This document shows positions 41,584 through 50,015 of a stretch of 64,000 bases of DNA, piece by piece; position 1 is the stretch's first letter; each line of letters starts with the position of its first letter. Source of the stretch: Thiogranum longum (GTDB lineage Bacteria > Pseudomonadota > Gammaproteobacteria > DSM-19610). The translations under genes were made by a program, and so were the position numbers. Under the pieces are notes generated by a model. It worked only from the letters and a program-made list of their open reading frames with translations. It was not told where the DNA came from and did no database searches. The stretch is taken from contig NZ_SMFX01000001.1 in the NCBI RefSeq assembly GCF_004339085.1, positions 629,580 through 693,579 of the forward strand. Direction: 5' to 3'.

Positions 41584-43476
41584 TTAGTCGACCGCACGCA
41601 GCGTTGCAATTCGTGCCGCCAGTTCCCGCTGGATCCTGTGGTAAATACTGTCGCTATCCAGGCCACATTCGGCGAGCTGCTCCTCACGACTGGCGTGCTC
41701 AATGAAATGATCCGGAATTCCAAGGTGAGTCAAGGGGATAGTGATGTCGTGGGCAGCCAGGGATTCGGCTACTGCGCTACCGGCGCCACCGCTGATAGCG
41801 TTGTCTTCCAGTGTTACCAACATGCGGTGGTTAGCCGTCAGCTCACATACACAGGCTTCGTCCAGAGGCTTGATAAAGCGCATATTGACTACGGTGGCAT
41901 CCAGTTTTTCCCCGGCTTCAAGCGCTGCGGTCAGTGTGCTGCCGAAGGCCAGCAGGGCCACATCCTTACCTTTGCGGCATACCTGCGCCTTACCGATTTC
42001 CAGGGTATCCAGGTCGGAATCGACCTCCACGCCCGGCCCGGTACCCCGCGGGTAACGCACGGCTGCTGGCCCCTCATGCCTGAAACCGGTCGACAGCATC
42101 TTGCGGCACTCGTTTTCGTCAGCTGGTGCCATCAGCAGCATGTTGGGGATGCAGCGCAGGAAACTCAGGTCGAAATTACCCGAGTGGGTCGGCCCGTCCG
42201 CCCCGACCAGTCCACCCCGGTCTATGGCGAACAGAACGGGCAGGTTTTGCAGGGCGACATCGTGGATCAGTTGATCGTAGGCACGCTGCAGGAATGTGGA
42301 GTAGATCGCGACCACCGGTCTGATACCTTCACAGGCCAGTCCGGCAGCCAGGGTGATACTGTGTTGCTCGGCAATACCGACATCAAAGTAACGATCAGGG
42401 AACTGTTCGGAAAATCCCACCAGCCCGGAGCCTTCACGCATGGCCGGTGTAATACCGACCAACTTGTCATCGGCAAGGGCCATGTCACAGATCCAGTCCG
42501 AGAATACGCGGGTGTAGGTTTTCCCCGTGGGAGTGCCACCACCCTGACTTTCGCCCGTTTCAGGATCAAATTTGCCAATGCCGTGAAATTTGCAGGGGTT
42601 GTTTTCTGCCGGGGCATAGCCTTTGCCCTTGCGGGTGACAACGTGCAGAAGTTGCGGGCCATTCAGTTGGCGCACATTGCGCAGGGTGGTAACAACTGCG
42701 TCCAGGTCATGGCCGTCGATAGGGCCAATATAATTGAAGCCAAGTTCTTCAAACAGGGTGCCGGGTATAACCATGCCCTTCATGTGTTCTTCGGCACGTC
42801 GCGCCAGCTCCCATACGGTGGGCATTTTCTGCAGGACTTTTTTACTGCCTTCGCGCATGGTGGCGTAGGTGCGACCGGACAGAATACGCGCCAGGTAATT
42901 GGACAGGCCACCGACATTGGGCGAAATCGACATGTCGTTATCATTCAGTACCACCAGCAGATTGGCATCCAGCGTACCGGCGTGGTTAAGCGCCTCGAAG
43001 GCCTGACCGGCCGTCATGGCGCCGTCACCGATAATGGCGGCTACACGCCGGTTGTTGCCTTCCTGTGTAGCGGCAATAGCCATACCCAGTGCGGCGCTGA
43101 TAGAGGTGCTGGAATGCCCGACTCCAAAGGCGTCGTAAGGGCTTTCATCGCGCTTGGGAAACCCGGCCAGCCCGCCTTTCTGGCGGATACTGCTCATCTG
43201 CTCCCGGCGGCCGGTGATAATCTTGTGCAGGTAGCTCTGGTGGCCCACATCCCACACCAGCTTGTCATCCGGCGTATTGAAAACATAGTGCAGTGCGAGT
43301 GTCACTTCCACCGTACCCAGGTTGGCCGCCAGATGGCCACCGGTGGACGACACCGATTCAATCATGAACTGGCGGGATTCACGCGCCAGTGCGCGTAACT
43401 GGGCCATGTCAAGGAGGCGCAGATCTGCGGGTGAGTCGATCTGGTTCAACAGGCTGTTTGGGTCTACAGTTTTCAT
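41584..43476 (-). CDS. dxs: 1-deoxy-D-xylulose-5-phosphate synthase
   Basis: A 630-residue thiamine-diphosphate transketolase-like enzyme, first step of the MEP isoprenoid pathway. Motifs include TVELTVALHYVF-like [32 protein letters not shown], the ThDP motif [20 protein letters not shown] with [17 protein letters not shown], and [21 protein letters not shown] with [22 protein letters not shown] 43476 is the family start. It follows ispA by 72 bp, the usual xseB-ispA-dxs order. Confidence 0.99.
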   Translation of the reverse strand: MKTVDPNSLLNQIDSPADLRLLDMAQLRALARESRQFMIESVSSTGGHLAANLGTVEVTLALHYVFNTPDDKLVWDVGHQSYLHKIITGRREQMSSIRQKGGLAGFPKRDESPYDAFGVGHSSTSISAALGMAIAATQEGNNRRVAAIIGDGAMTAGQAFEALNHAGTLDANLLVVLNDNDMSISPNVGGLSNYLARILSGRTYATMREGSKKVLQKMPTVWELARRAEEHMKGMVIPGTLFEELGFNYIGPIDGHDLDAVVTTLRNVRQLNGPQLLHVVTRKGKGYAPAENNPCKFHGIGKFDPETGESQGGGTPTGKTYTRVFSDWICDMALADDKLVGITPAMREGSGLVGFSEQFPDRYFDVGIAEQHSITLAAGLACEGIRPVVAIYSTFLQRAYDQLIHDVALQNLPVLFAIDRGGLVGADGPTHSGNFDLSFLRCIPNMLLMAPADENECRKMLSTGFRHEGPAAVRYPRGTGPGVEVDSDLDTLEIGKAQVCRKGKDVALLAFGSTLTAALEAGEKLDATVVNMRFIKPLDEACVCELTANHRMLVTLEDNAISGGAGSAVAESLAAHDITIPLTHLGIPDHFIEHASREEQLAECGLDSDSIYHRIQRELAARIATLRAVD

Positions 43477-43548
43477 GCAACGCTGGACGGCAGGGAAGCG
43501 GTCAATTATCGGTGTTGACGGGCTGCGAGGCAAGCAAATCGACCTGCT

Positions 43549-44484
43549 TCAGGTGCTCCGTTCGACAATATATTGTGAAATCCAGCGCAACGGATCGGCG
43601 TTTTCGTCCAGATCGGACAGTGCCTCGAGAGCGGCACTGTGCAGCTCCTGGGCGCGTTCGCGGGCCCCTGCCAACCCCAGCAGGGCGGGGTAGGTGGGTT
43701 TGTCCAGGGCGCGATCGGCACCCGCCTGCTTACCCAGTTGCTCGGTATTGCCGGTGACGTCAAGTATGTCATCCTGCACCTGGAAGGCCAGTCCGATGTA
43801 CTTGCCATAGTGGTCGAGCGCGCGTGTCAGGGTTTCGTCGGCATTCTCAGCGCATAGCGCACCCAGCAGCACAGCAGCACGTATCAGCATACCGGTTTTG
43901 TGAATGTGCATATCTTCCAGTTCGGCGATACCCAGCGTTTTGCCCACAGCCGCCAGGTCTATGGCCTGCCCGCCGACCATACCGCGCGAGCCGGAGGCCA
44001 ACGCGAGGCGTTCGATCATGGCCAGTCTCTGTGGTGCCGGTATACCACCCATGTCCGCGTGGGACAGCAGGTAAAAAGCCTGGGCCTGCAGGGCATCGCC
44101 GGCCAGTATGGCTTCCGCCTCACCAAATGCTTTGTGGCAGCTGGGTTTGCCGCGGCGCAGGTCATCGTCGTCCATGGCCGGCAGGTCATCGTGTATTAAA
44201 GAATATACGTGGATACACTCGATGGCACAGGCGGCGACATCGAGTTGTTTGCCGCGGGCGCCCAGCGCATGGCCGGCGGCATACACCAGTACCGGGCGAA
44301 TACGTTTTCCACCATCAAGCACGGCATAACGCATGGCGGCATGCAGCTGTGTCGGGAGTGTATCCGTATCGGGCAGGAATTGCCGGAGCGCTGCTTCAAC
44401 GCGTTGCTGGCAGTCAGCCAGAAAGCTGTCCAGGTCAGTCAGGGTCTGTGTCACTTTGGAAAGGCTCAAGCGCTGCCTGGCCAT
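43549..44484 (-). CDS. ispA: Farnesyl diphosphate synthase (geranyltranstransferase)
   Basis: A 311-residue all-helical prenyltransferase that makes farnesyl diphosphate. It shows DGGKRIRPVLVYAAG, the first Asp-rich motif LIHDDLPAMDDDDLRRGKP, and the second motif FQVQDDILDVTG. From this start it overlaps xseB by 50 nt; a GTG at 44454 would shorten the overlap to 20 nt. It supplies precursors for quinone and undecaprenyl lipid synthesis. Confidence 0.97.
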   Translation of the reverse strand: MARQRLSLSKVTQTLTDLDSFLADCQQRVEAALRQFLPDTDTLPTQLHAAMRYAVLDGGKRIRPVLVYAAGHALGARGKQLDVAACAIECIHVYSLIHDDLPAMDDDDLRRGKPSCHKAFGEAEAILAGDALQAQAFYLLSHADMGGIPAPQRLAMIERLALASGSRGMVGGQAIDLAAVGKTLGIAELEDMHIHKTGMLIRAAVLLGALCAENADETLTRALDHYGKYIGLAFQVQDDILDVTGNTEQLGKQAGADRALDKPTYPALLGLAGARERAQELHSAALEALSDLDENADPLRWISQYIVERST

Positions 44485-44683
44485 CCTTTTCCAGCAGGAT
44501 TTGTACTTTTTGTTCGGCTTCTTTTAACGCGGTCTGGCAGGCACGAGTGAGTTGTACGCCGCGCTCGAACTGTTTCAGCGACTCATCGAGGCTCAGGTCA
44601 CCCTGTTCCATTTGTTCGACCAGGCTTTCCAGCTCCGCGAGGGCTGTTTCAAAGTCAGGCATTTTCTTGCTGCGTTTTGCCAC
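44435..44683 (-). CDS. xseB: Exodeoxyribonuclease VII small subunit
   Basis: An 82-residue helical protein with the family sequence PDFETALAELESLVEQMEQG then LSLDESLKQFERGVQLTRAC. It binds XseA to form the nuclease acting on single-stranded DNA; xseA is not in this window. It overlaps ispA, as in many gammaproteobacteria. Confidence 0.96.
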   Translation of the reverse strand: MAKRSKKMPDFETALAELESLVEQMEQGDLSLDESLKQFERGVQLTRACQTALKEAEQKVQILLEKDGQAALEPFQSDTDPD

Positions 44684-44857
44684 GTCGGCTCTCCGTTATC
44701 CGGGAGCGTACGTTACAAGTGCGGGTCGGGAAGGTCAAACATGCCCGCCATGTCACCCACCCCCTCCCGGATCTGTTCCGTGTATGCCCAATGAAAGACC
44801 ACCTTTGCCCATAACTTGCCCCTCGGCAATATCCCGTGTCAAAGCGGGCACTGCATC

Positions 44858-45415
44858 TCAACTATCAATCAGCAGGTGCCCGAAATAGGCGAATATGCCG
44901 ATCATGACACCTGTGAAAAGCTGGGCGTGAACCAGGTAGGAGAGTTTCTTTAACTCTATTGGCGAATACCGCCATGTAAGGAACATGCCAAATAACCCTT
45001 GCCAGATGACCAGCGCCAACACAGCCGGAAAGAACAAAACCCGCATAGGTGCGGTTCCCATCAGTGCAATGTGCAACAGGATAATTGCCACTGTTGCGAT
45101 TCCGACGTAGACGTGGGTTCTATCTAAAAAACCCAGTAAATGCTGGAAAAGCGATGCGGTGGCGGGTGGGGAATAGTCCGGAAGCAAGCGCTTTGCAAGC
45201 GCGCCTTTGCCCATCACCAGTTTCAACAGGGTGCGCGCGTAAATAAACAGCAACGCCCATAACCCGGCCTCGCCAAAGCTCTCTCCCATCTCGCTGAGAA
45301 ATGTTTCGCGCTCAGGTATTGGCGGATAGACTGTATAGACATATACGAAATACACAATCGACGCGAACAGGACGATCGCGGTGTAAATCAAAATATCCTT
45401 GAAACTCCTTATCAT
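44858..45415 (-). CDS. Membrane protein with possible b-type haem ligands
   Basis: A 185-residue inner-membrane protein with about four to five helices: 8-30, 50-68, 100-120, 125-147 and 160-182. Histidines fall in helices in a pattern used by b-type cytochromes: H101 and H115 (spacing HX13H) in one helix, and H163 and H180 in the last. I do not recognise a named family. It is divergent from the rubrerythrin gene and upstream of xseB on the same strand with 174 bp between. Confidence 0.65.
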   Translation of the reverse strand: MIRSFKDILIYTAIVLFASIVYFVYVYTVYPPIPERETFLSEMGESFGEAGLWALLFIYARTLLKLVMGKGALAKRLLPDYSPPATASLFQHLLGFLDRTHVYVGIATVAIILLHIALMGTAPMRVLFFPAVLALVIWQGLFGMFLTWRYSPIELKKLSYLVHAQLFTGVMIGIFAYFGHLLIDS

Positions 45416-45566
45416 CTGTAATCTGCCACAAAAGTTCAGGTGCCGGCTGGCTTACCCGGGTATCCTGGATCGTCGGCGCTGCCGGGCATAAAAGCGGGTC
45501 ACCGGTGAGTCGAAAAACACCGACAAGTCAACACTAACACCTGTATTATGGTGCGTGAATAAGCAA

Positions 45567-45595
45567 TTGACAGACACAAGATACTGAGCTAAATT
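45567..45595 (+). promoter_or_regulatory. Sigma70-type promoter of the rubrerythrin operon
   Basis: A perfect -35 box TTGACA (45567-45572) and a -10 box TAAATT (45590-45595, 4 of 6) are separated by 17 bp. Transcription should start near 45602, leaving a leader of about 60 nt before the rubrerythrin start. Confidence 0.65.
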
Positions 45596-45604
45596 CTTCC
45601 CCAG

Positions 45605-45621
45605 TTTAGATTCAGTCTAAA
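45605..45621. promoter_or_regulatory. Candidate operator downstream of the rubrerythrin promoter
   Basis: An inverted repeat TTTAGA-TTCAG-TCTAAA lies directly after the predicted start of transcription, where a repressor could block the promoter. The factor is unknown; the half-sites do not match FNR (TTGAT-N4-ATCAA). Confidence 0.45.
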
Positions 45622-45664
45622 TAGCGACACGAACGATTTTTTCATCTATCCGGAGGCACCAAAC

Positions 45665-46084
45665 ATGGACCTGAAAGGAAGTAAAACCGAAGACAATCTG
45701 AAAGCTGCATTTTCCGGCGAGTCTCAGGCTAACCGTCGTTACCTGTATTTTGCAGCCAAGGCTGACGTTGAGGGTTATAACGATGTTGCTGCTGTGTTCC
45801 GTTCCACTGCCGAAGGTGAAACCGGTCACGCCCACGGTCACCTGGAGTACCTGGAAGCGGTGGGTGATCCGGCAACCGGTCTGCCGATCGGCGGCACCAG
45901 CGATAATCTGAAGGCGGCTATTGCCGGCGAGACTCACGAGTACACCGATATGTACCCGGGGATGGCCAAGGCTGCACGTGATGAAGGTTTTGACGAGATT
46001 GCCGACTGGTTTGAGACTTTGGCCAAGGCCGAGCGTTCACACGCCAATCGTTTCCAGAAGGCGCTGGACGCACTGGACGACTGA
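45665..46084 (+). CDS. Rubrerythrin without rubredoxin domain
   Basis: A 139-residue non-haem di-iron protein of the ferritin-like class that reduces hydrogen peroxide. The metal-binding Glu and His residues are in [39 protein letters not shown] and [11 protein letters not shown]. The C-terminal rubredoxin domain of classical rubrerythrin is missing, so electrons must come from another protein, possibly the iron-sulfur protein encoded next. It is the first of three same-strand genes with the same order in many Proteobacteria. Confidence 0.95.
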   Translation: MDLKGSKTEDNLKAAFSGESQANRRYLYFAAKADVEGYNDVAAVFRSTAEGETGHAHGHLEYLEAVGDPATGLPIGGTSDNLKAAIAGETHEYTDMYPGMAKAARDEGFDEIADWFETLAKAERSHANRFQKALDALDD

Positions 46085-46099
46085 TGGCTGTGTCTGCTG

Positions 46100-46122
46100 C
46101 CGGTTTCTGATGAAGAAACCGG
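46100..46122 (+). other. Hairpin in the rubrerythrin/iron-sulfur protein spacer
   Basis: A perfect 9-bp stem CCGGTTTCT/AGAAACCGG with loop GATGA, 15 bp after the rubrerythrin stop. No T-run follows; it may protect the upstream mRNA or lower readthrough. Confidence 0.6.
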
Positions 46123-46124
46123 TA

Positions 46125-46159
46125 GGGCCGGGAACACCCTCCTGGTGTTTTCCCGGCCC
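46125..46159 (+). other. Large GC-rich hairpin in the same spacer
   Basis: GGGCCGGGAACACC (46125-46138) pairs with GGTGTTTTCCCGGCCC (46144-46159) around a 5-nt loop. GATTT follows, giving a weak terminator-like form. It could act as a partial terminator that makes rubrerythrin mRNA more abundant than the genes after it. Confidence 0.6.
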
Positions 46160-46248
46160 GATTTCCCTCCCGGCGCTACGCGCCGGTGCGGGGAGCCCCG
46201 AATTTTCTGGCCCGCCCCGGGCCACCCTGAATAGCCCGGAGATTTGCG

Positions 46249-47583
46249 ATGTCTGTTCGTGAAGGCAATCTGGAAGCCCCTACTCGTCACCCGCTGGACT
46301 GGAAAAACCCTGATTTCTACGATGAAAACCTGCTGGTGCAGGAGCTTGAGCGGGTGTTCGATATCTGTCACGGGTGTCGAAGATGCTTTAGTCTTTGTAA
46401 TGCATTTCCCACCCTGTTTGACGCCATTGACGAATCATCAACCATGGAACTCGATGGCGTGGACAAGCGCGTCTTCTGGCAGGTGGTGGATCACTGTTAC
46501 CTGTGTGACATGTGTTATATGACCAAGTGCCCGTATGTGCCGCCGCATGAATGGAATGTCGATTTCCCGCACCTGATGTTGCGCGCCAAGGCGGTAAAAC
46601 ATGCGCAGGGCAAGACGCGGGTACGTGACCGGATTTTAAGTTCAACCGACACAGTTGGCATGCTTGCCGGTATTCCCGTGGTCAGCGGCGTCGTCAATGC
46701 CGTAAACCATAACAAGGTGGGGCGGCGCGTCCTGGAAGAGTTGCTGGAAGTCCATCCCGATGCGCACTTGCCTGAGTACCACAGTGACAAGTTGCGCAGT
46801 CGCGTGGAGATTACCCGAAACCAGGACGCTAATGCTGCTCCCGAAGCCGGTCCGACGCGAGGCAAGGTGGCGTTGTTTGCCACCTGTTACGGCAACTACA
46901 ACGAGCCGGATCTTGGGGAAGACCTGATTGCAATATTTGAGCACAACGACATCCCTGTGCGCCTGGTGGATACCGAGCGTTGTTGCGGAATGCCCAAGCT
47001 GGAGCTGGGTGATCTGCAGGCCGTGGAGAAAGCGAAAGAGGTAAACATACCACAGCTGGTTTCCCTGGTTGACAAGGGATGGGACATTGTCGCACCGGTT
47101 CCCTCCTGTGTGTTGATGTTCAAGCAGGAGCTGCCGCTGATGTTCCCGGATGATGAGGATGTGGCGAAGGTGCGTGACGCTATCTATGATCCCTTCGAGT
47201 ACCTGATGATCCGTCACAAGCATGACCTGTTGAAAACGGACTTCAGTCACAGCCTCGGTAATATTTCCTATCACGTTGCCTGCCATCTGCGTGTACAGAA
47301 TATCGGTATGAAAACCCGCGAGCTGTTGCAACTGGTGCCGGATACCAGCGTCGATGCCATCGAGCGTTGTTCGGGGCACGATGGTACCTACGCAGTGAAA
47401 AAAGAGTTCCACGAAATTTCCATGAAGATTGGCAAGCCTGTCGTGAACCGTGTGCAGAAGGCAAGCCCTGACCACTATTCCAGTGACTGCCCGATGGCCG
47501 GTCACCAGATCGAGAACGGGCTGGAGAATGGCAAGGCGCCGGACCACCCGCTCAAGCTGTTGCGTATGGCGTACGGCATTTGA
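46249..47583 (+). CDS. Iron-sulfur oxidoreductase with two CCG domains (GlpC/HdrD-like)
   Basis: A 444-residue electron-transfer protein. The N-terminal ferredoxin-like part has C40-x2-C43-x2-C46-x3-C50 and C83-x2-C86-x2-C89-x4-C94; the last spacing is one residue longer than usual. Two cysteine-rich domains follow: the first with C213, CCG at 245-247 and C287, and the second with C345, a degenerate CSG at 374-376 and C414. Such domains bind a noncubane cluster or act on disulfides in heterodisulfide reductase. No glpA or glpB is near, and the gene is flanked by rubrerythrin and DUF3501, so it probably feeds electrons to peroxide reduction. Cytoplasmic or membrane-associated. Confidence 0.9.
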   Translation: MSVREGNLEAPTRHPLDWKNPDFYDENLLVQELERVFDICHGCRRCFSLCNAFPTLFDAIDESSTMELDGVDKRVFWQVVDHCYLCDMCYMTKCPYVPPHEWNVDFPHLMLRAKAVKHAQGKTRVRDRILSSTDTVGMLAGIPVVSGVVNAVNHNKVGRRVLEELLEVHPDAHLPEYHSDKLRSRVEITRNQDANAAPEAGPTRGKVALFATCYGNYNEPDLGEDLIAIFEHNDIPVRLVDTERCCGMPKLELGDLQAVEKAKEVNIPQLVSLVDKGWDIVAPVPSCVLMFKQELPLMFPDDEDVAKVRDAIYDPFEYLMIRHKHDLLKTDFSHSLGNISYHVACHLRVQNIGMKTRELLQLVPDTSVDAIERCSGHDGTYAVKKEFHEISMKIGKPVVNRVQKASPDHYSSDCPMAGHQIENGLENGKAPDHPLKLLRMAYGI

Positions 47584-47628
47584 CATTGCCCGGTAACTGA
47601 CATGAAAACAATCGAAGGCGAGGCCTCC

Positions 47629-48213
47629 ATGCAAAAACTTTCACGTTCGGATCTTTATAGTCTGGAAGAATACTCGACCCTGCGTAACGAGTTTCGTCAG
47701 CAGTTGATGGCACACAAGAAGAATCGTCGTTTGCCGTTGGGTGATATAGCGGCGCTCTACTTTGAAGATCGCCTGACCATGCAGTACCAGATCCAGGAAA
47801 TGTTGCGCGTTGAGCGCATCTTTGAAAGTGAAGGTATCCAGGAAGAACTGGATGCGTACAATCCGTTGATTCCGGATGGCAGTAACCTGAAGGCCACCTT
47901 TATGATCGAGGTGCCGGATGAAGATGTGCGGCGCAACAAGCTGGCCGAACTGAAAGGTATCGAGGACGAGGTGTGGTTACGTGTCGAGGGTTTCGATCCG
48001 GTGTTTGCGATTGCCGACGAAGACCTGGAGCGTGAAAACGAGGAGAAGACCTCCTCGGTACATTTTATGCGCTTTGAGCTGACGCCTGACATGGTGGCGG
48101 CCGCCAAACAGGGTGCTGCTCTCGGTGCGGGTATCAGCCATGCTGCCTACACGGTTCAGCTGGAGCCACTGCCAGAAAATATACGCGCTGCCCTGGTAGT
48201 TGATCTCGACTGA
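47629..48213 (+). CDS. DUF3501 family protein
   Basis: A 194-residue cytoplasmic protein of the DUF3501 family, recognised by MQKLSRSDLYSLEEYSTLR, IAALYFEDRLTMQYQIQEML and the C-terminal LEPLPENIRAALVVDL. It is acidic and without cofactor motifs. It follows the iron-sulfur protein by 45 bp, and this three-gene order (rubrerythrin, CCG protein, DUF3501) recurs in Proteobacteria, which suggests a shared role in peroxide defence, but its own action is unknown. An upstream ATG at 47602 is a possible alternative start. Confidence 0.9.
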   Translation: MQKLSRSDLYSLEEYSTLRNEFRQQLMAHKKNRRLPLGDIAALYFEDRLTMQYQIQEMLRVERIFESEGIQEELDAYNPLIPDGSNLKATFMIEVPDEDVRRNKLAELKGIEDEVWLRVEGFDPVFAIADEDLERENEEKTSSVHFMRFELTPDMVAAAKQGAALGAGISHAAYTVQLEPLPENIRAALVVDLD

Positions 48214-48296
48214 CCACCAGTCACTTTTTCAAGAAAAAACGACGAGTTGCCGTTAAACTCCCCTGCAGGTTCACCTAAATACACAGGGAGTACAGC

Positions 48297-48881
48297 ATGA
48301 GCACAGGGAGCATTTTCTGGATTGTCATCGGGCTTGTACTGGTTGTCGTGCTGGTGTACGGCATCCAGATCTACAACCGGCTGGTCTCGCTCAAACACAA
48401 TGTATCCAAGGCCTGGTCAAATATCGACGTCCTGCTCAAGCAACGTCATGATGAATTACCCAAGCTGGTGGAAGTCTGCAAGCAGTACATGGGTTACGAG
48501 CAGGAGACGTTGCAGAAAGTCATGGAGGCCCGATCGCAGGTCGCGCAGGCCCGGGAAGGTGGAAATATGCCGGCACTGGGGGCCGCCGAATCCCGGCTTC
48601 GGCTGGGACTGGGCAACCTGTTTGCGCTGGCCGAGGCCTACCCGGACCTTAAGGCGGATACGACTTTCCAGCATTTGCAGGATCGTATTTCGGCCCTGGA
48701 AAACAGCATAGCCGACCGGCGTGAGTACTATAACGAAAGCGTCAACCTCAATAATATCCGTATCGAACAGTTTCCGGATGTCATCATTGCCAGCAAATTC
48801 GGTTTTGGGCCTTTCGAATTACTCGAGTTCAGTGACGAAGAGACTGCCGATGTAAATGTCGGTCGTCTGTTCAACGGCTGA
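48297..48881 (+). CDS. LemA family protein
   Basis: A 194-residue protein with one N-terminal membrane helix (IFWIVIGLVLVVVLVYGI) and a long helical bundle containing SLKHNVSKAWSNIDVLLKQR, DELPKLVEV, YNESVNLNNIRIEQFPDVII and FELLEF. The family is widespread, and its role is poorly known; LemA was first named from a sensor-kinase locus but is unrelated to that kinase. It lies 17 bp before a GIDE-type membrane protein, with which it probably forms a complex. Confidence 0.93.
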   Translation: MSTGSIFWIVIGLVLVVVLVYGIQIYNRLVSLKHNVSKAWSNIDVLLKQRHDELPKLVEVCKQYMGYEQETLQKVMEARSQVAQAREGGNMPALGAAESRLRLGLGNLFALAEAYPDLKADTTFQHLQDRISALENSIADRREYYNESVNLNNIRIEQFPDVIIASKFGFGPFELLEFSDEETADVNVGRLFNG

Positions 48882-48898
48882 AGCCGGTTATCCCTCCT

Positions 48899-49819
48899 AT
48901 GTCGGGTATCCTGGGTGATCTCAAGACGATATCGACGCTGCATTTTACACTGTTTGTGCTGTTCACCCTCGTGGCTGCCCTGTGGTGTTTCTGGCTGGTG
49001 TGGAAAAACTTCCAGAGCGCCCGCATTATTGAAGATACGCCAACTGCAAAGGTTCGATCGGCCCCGCAGGGCTACGTGGAGCTGGAAGGTTCTGCGCGCT
49101 GTTTTCCCGGGCAGCAGGTCCTGGCGCCACTGACGGGGCTACCCTGTGTCTGGTACAGCTTCCGTATCGATGAGGAGCGCCGGGGATCGCGGAACTCGAC
49201 AAACTGGGTTGAAGTGGAATCGGGTACCAGTGAAACCCCGTTCTGTTTTTATGATGAAACAGGTGAATGCCTTGTCGACCCAAGAGGTGCAGATGTCACC
49301 GAATCGGCACGCAAGACATGGTACGGCAGTAGTCAACGGCCGACAGCAGGCAGGCAAAAGCGTGGTTTGTTCGGGCAGCTGGTTGGAAGGCGATACCGTT
49401 ATCAGGAAAAGCGTATCGATGAAGGTTATCTCTACTTGCTGGGCTGGTTTGACACGATTCGCAGCACCGACAGCAGTGTCAGTGAAGAAGTTCTGGCTCT
49501 GCTGCGACGATGGAAGCAGGATCAGGGTGTTCTCGTGGACCGCTTTGACAGCAATGGCGACGGTGGCATCGACGAGAATGAATGGGCACAGGCTCGCCAG
49601 TCAGCACACCGGGAGGTTGTTCAGGATCGTGCAAGGCGCTCCGCCGAACCTGCCCTGAACTGTGTGCGTGCCGGTGAATCGGATCGCTATCCCTTTCTGA
49701 TGGCTGCGCGTCCACAGCCCCTGTTATCCAGCCGTTACCGACGACGTGCTGTTGCTGCCCTGGCAGGATTTTCGATAGCCTGTGCAATTTTACTGATTAT
49801 GTTCTCTGTCAGGTTCTGA
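48899..49819 (+). CDS. GIDE/MULAN-like membrane protein with an EF-hand loop
   Basis: A 306-residue protein with helices near residues 14-34 and 284-303. The part between them contains the GIDE/BAM-type domain seen in mitochondrial MULAN (GYVELEGSARCFPGQQVLAPLTGLPCVWYSF, residues 58-88, shown here in pieces: ELEGSARCF, LTGLPCVWYSFRI). The eukaryotic RING finger is absent. Residues 217-228 form a canonical EF-hand loop, DSNGDGGIDENE, with all ligands in place. It follows lemA by 17 bp. Function unknown; calcium-sensitive envelope function is an inference. Confidence 0.75.
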   Translation: MSGILGDLKTISTLHFTLFVLFTLVAALWCFWLVWKNFQSARIIEDTPTAKVRSAPQGYVELEGSARCFPGQQVLAPLTGLPCVWYSFRIDEERRGSRNSTNWVEVESGTSETPFCFYDETGECLVDPRGADVTESARKTWYGSSQRPTAGRQKRGLFGQLVGRRYRYQEKRIDEGYLYLLGWFDTIRSTDSSVSEEVLALLRRWKQDQGVLVDRFDSNGDGGIDENEWAQARQSAHREVVQDRARRSAEPALNCVRAGESDRYPFLMAARPQPLLSSRYRRRAVAALAGFSIACAILLIMFSVRF

Positions 49820-49921
49820 TTGTAGCGGCCTTCCTCCTGCCGGGGGCTTTTTCCTCATGAAAAGCAATTTTAAGCCACCGGGTGCGGATCTGCATGCGGG
49901 CGAAAAAAAATCACTGCAGGA

Positions 49922-49950
49922 CTTGAAAATGGGGTGAGGCGTTCCCATTT
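49922..49950 (+). promoter_or_regulatory. Heat-shock (sigma32-type) promoter of the small heat-shock gene
   Basis: The -35 box CTTGAAA (49922-49928) matches the sigma32 consensus fully and the -10 box TCCCATTT (49943-49950) matches CCCCATTT in seven of eight positions, with a 14-bp spacer. Transcription should start near 49957, about 60 nt before the hsp20 start. Confidence 0.75.
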
Positions 49951-50015
49951 TTCAGTCATCAGCGGATGCCATGCCGGTATCACGCGAAGTGGATTCTTGA
50001 AGAGGAGATGCAACC

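Noticed and set aside
41638-43398. A 586-codon open frame antisense to dxs
   Set aside because: It lies fully opposite dxs, which has all motifs of its family. The long open frame follows from the codon bias of dxs on the other strand, and the translated product shows no domain.
46249-47583. Glycerol-3-phosphate dehydrogenase subunit GlpC
   Set aside because: Domain content is similar, but glpA and glpB are absent, and the neighbours are rubrerythrin and DUF3501, so the gene name was not used.
46642-47634. A 330-codon open frame antisense to the iron-sulfur protein gene
   Set aside because: The plus-strand gene has all cluster motifs; the antisense product is His- and Gln-rich without domain character, as expected for a shadow frame.
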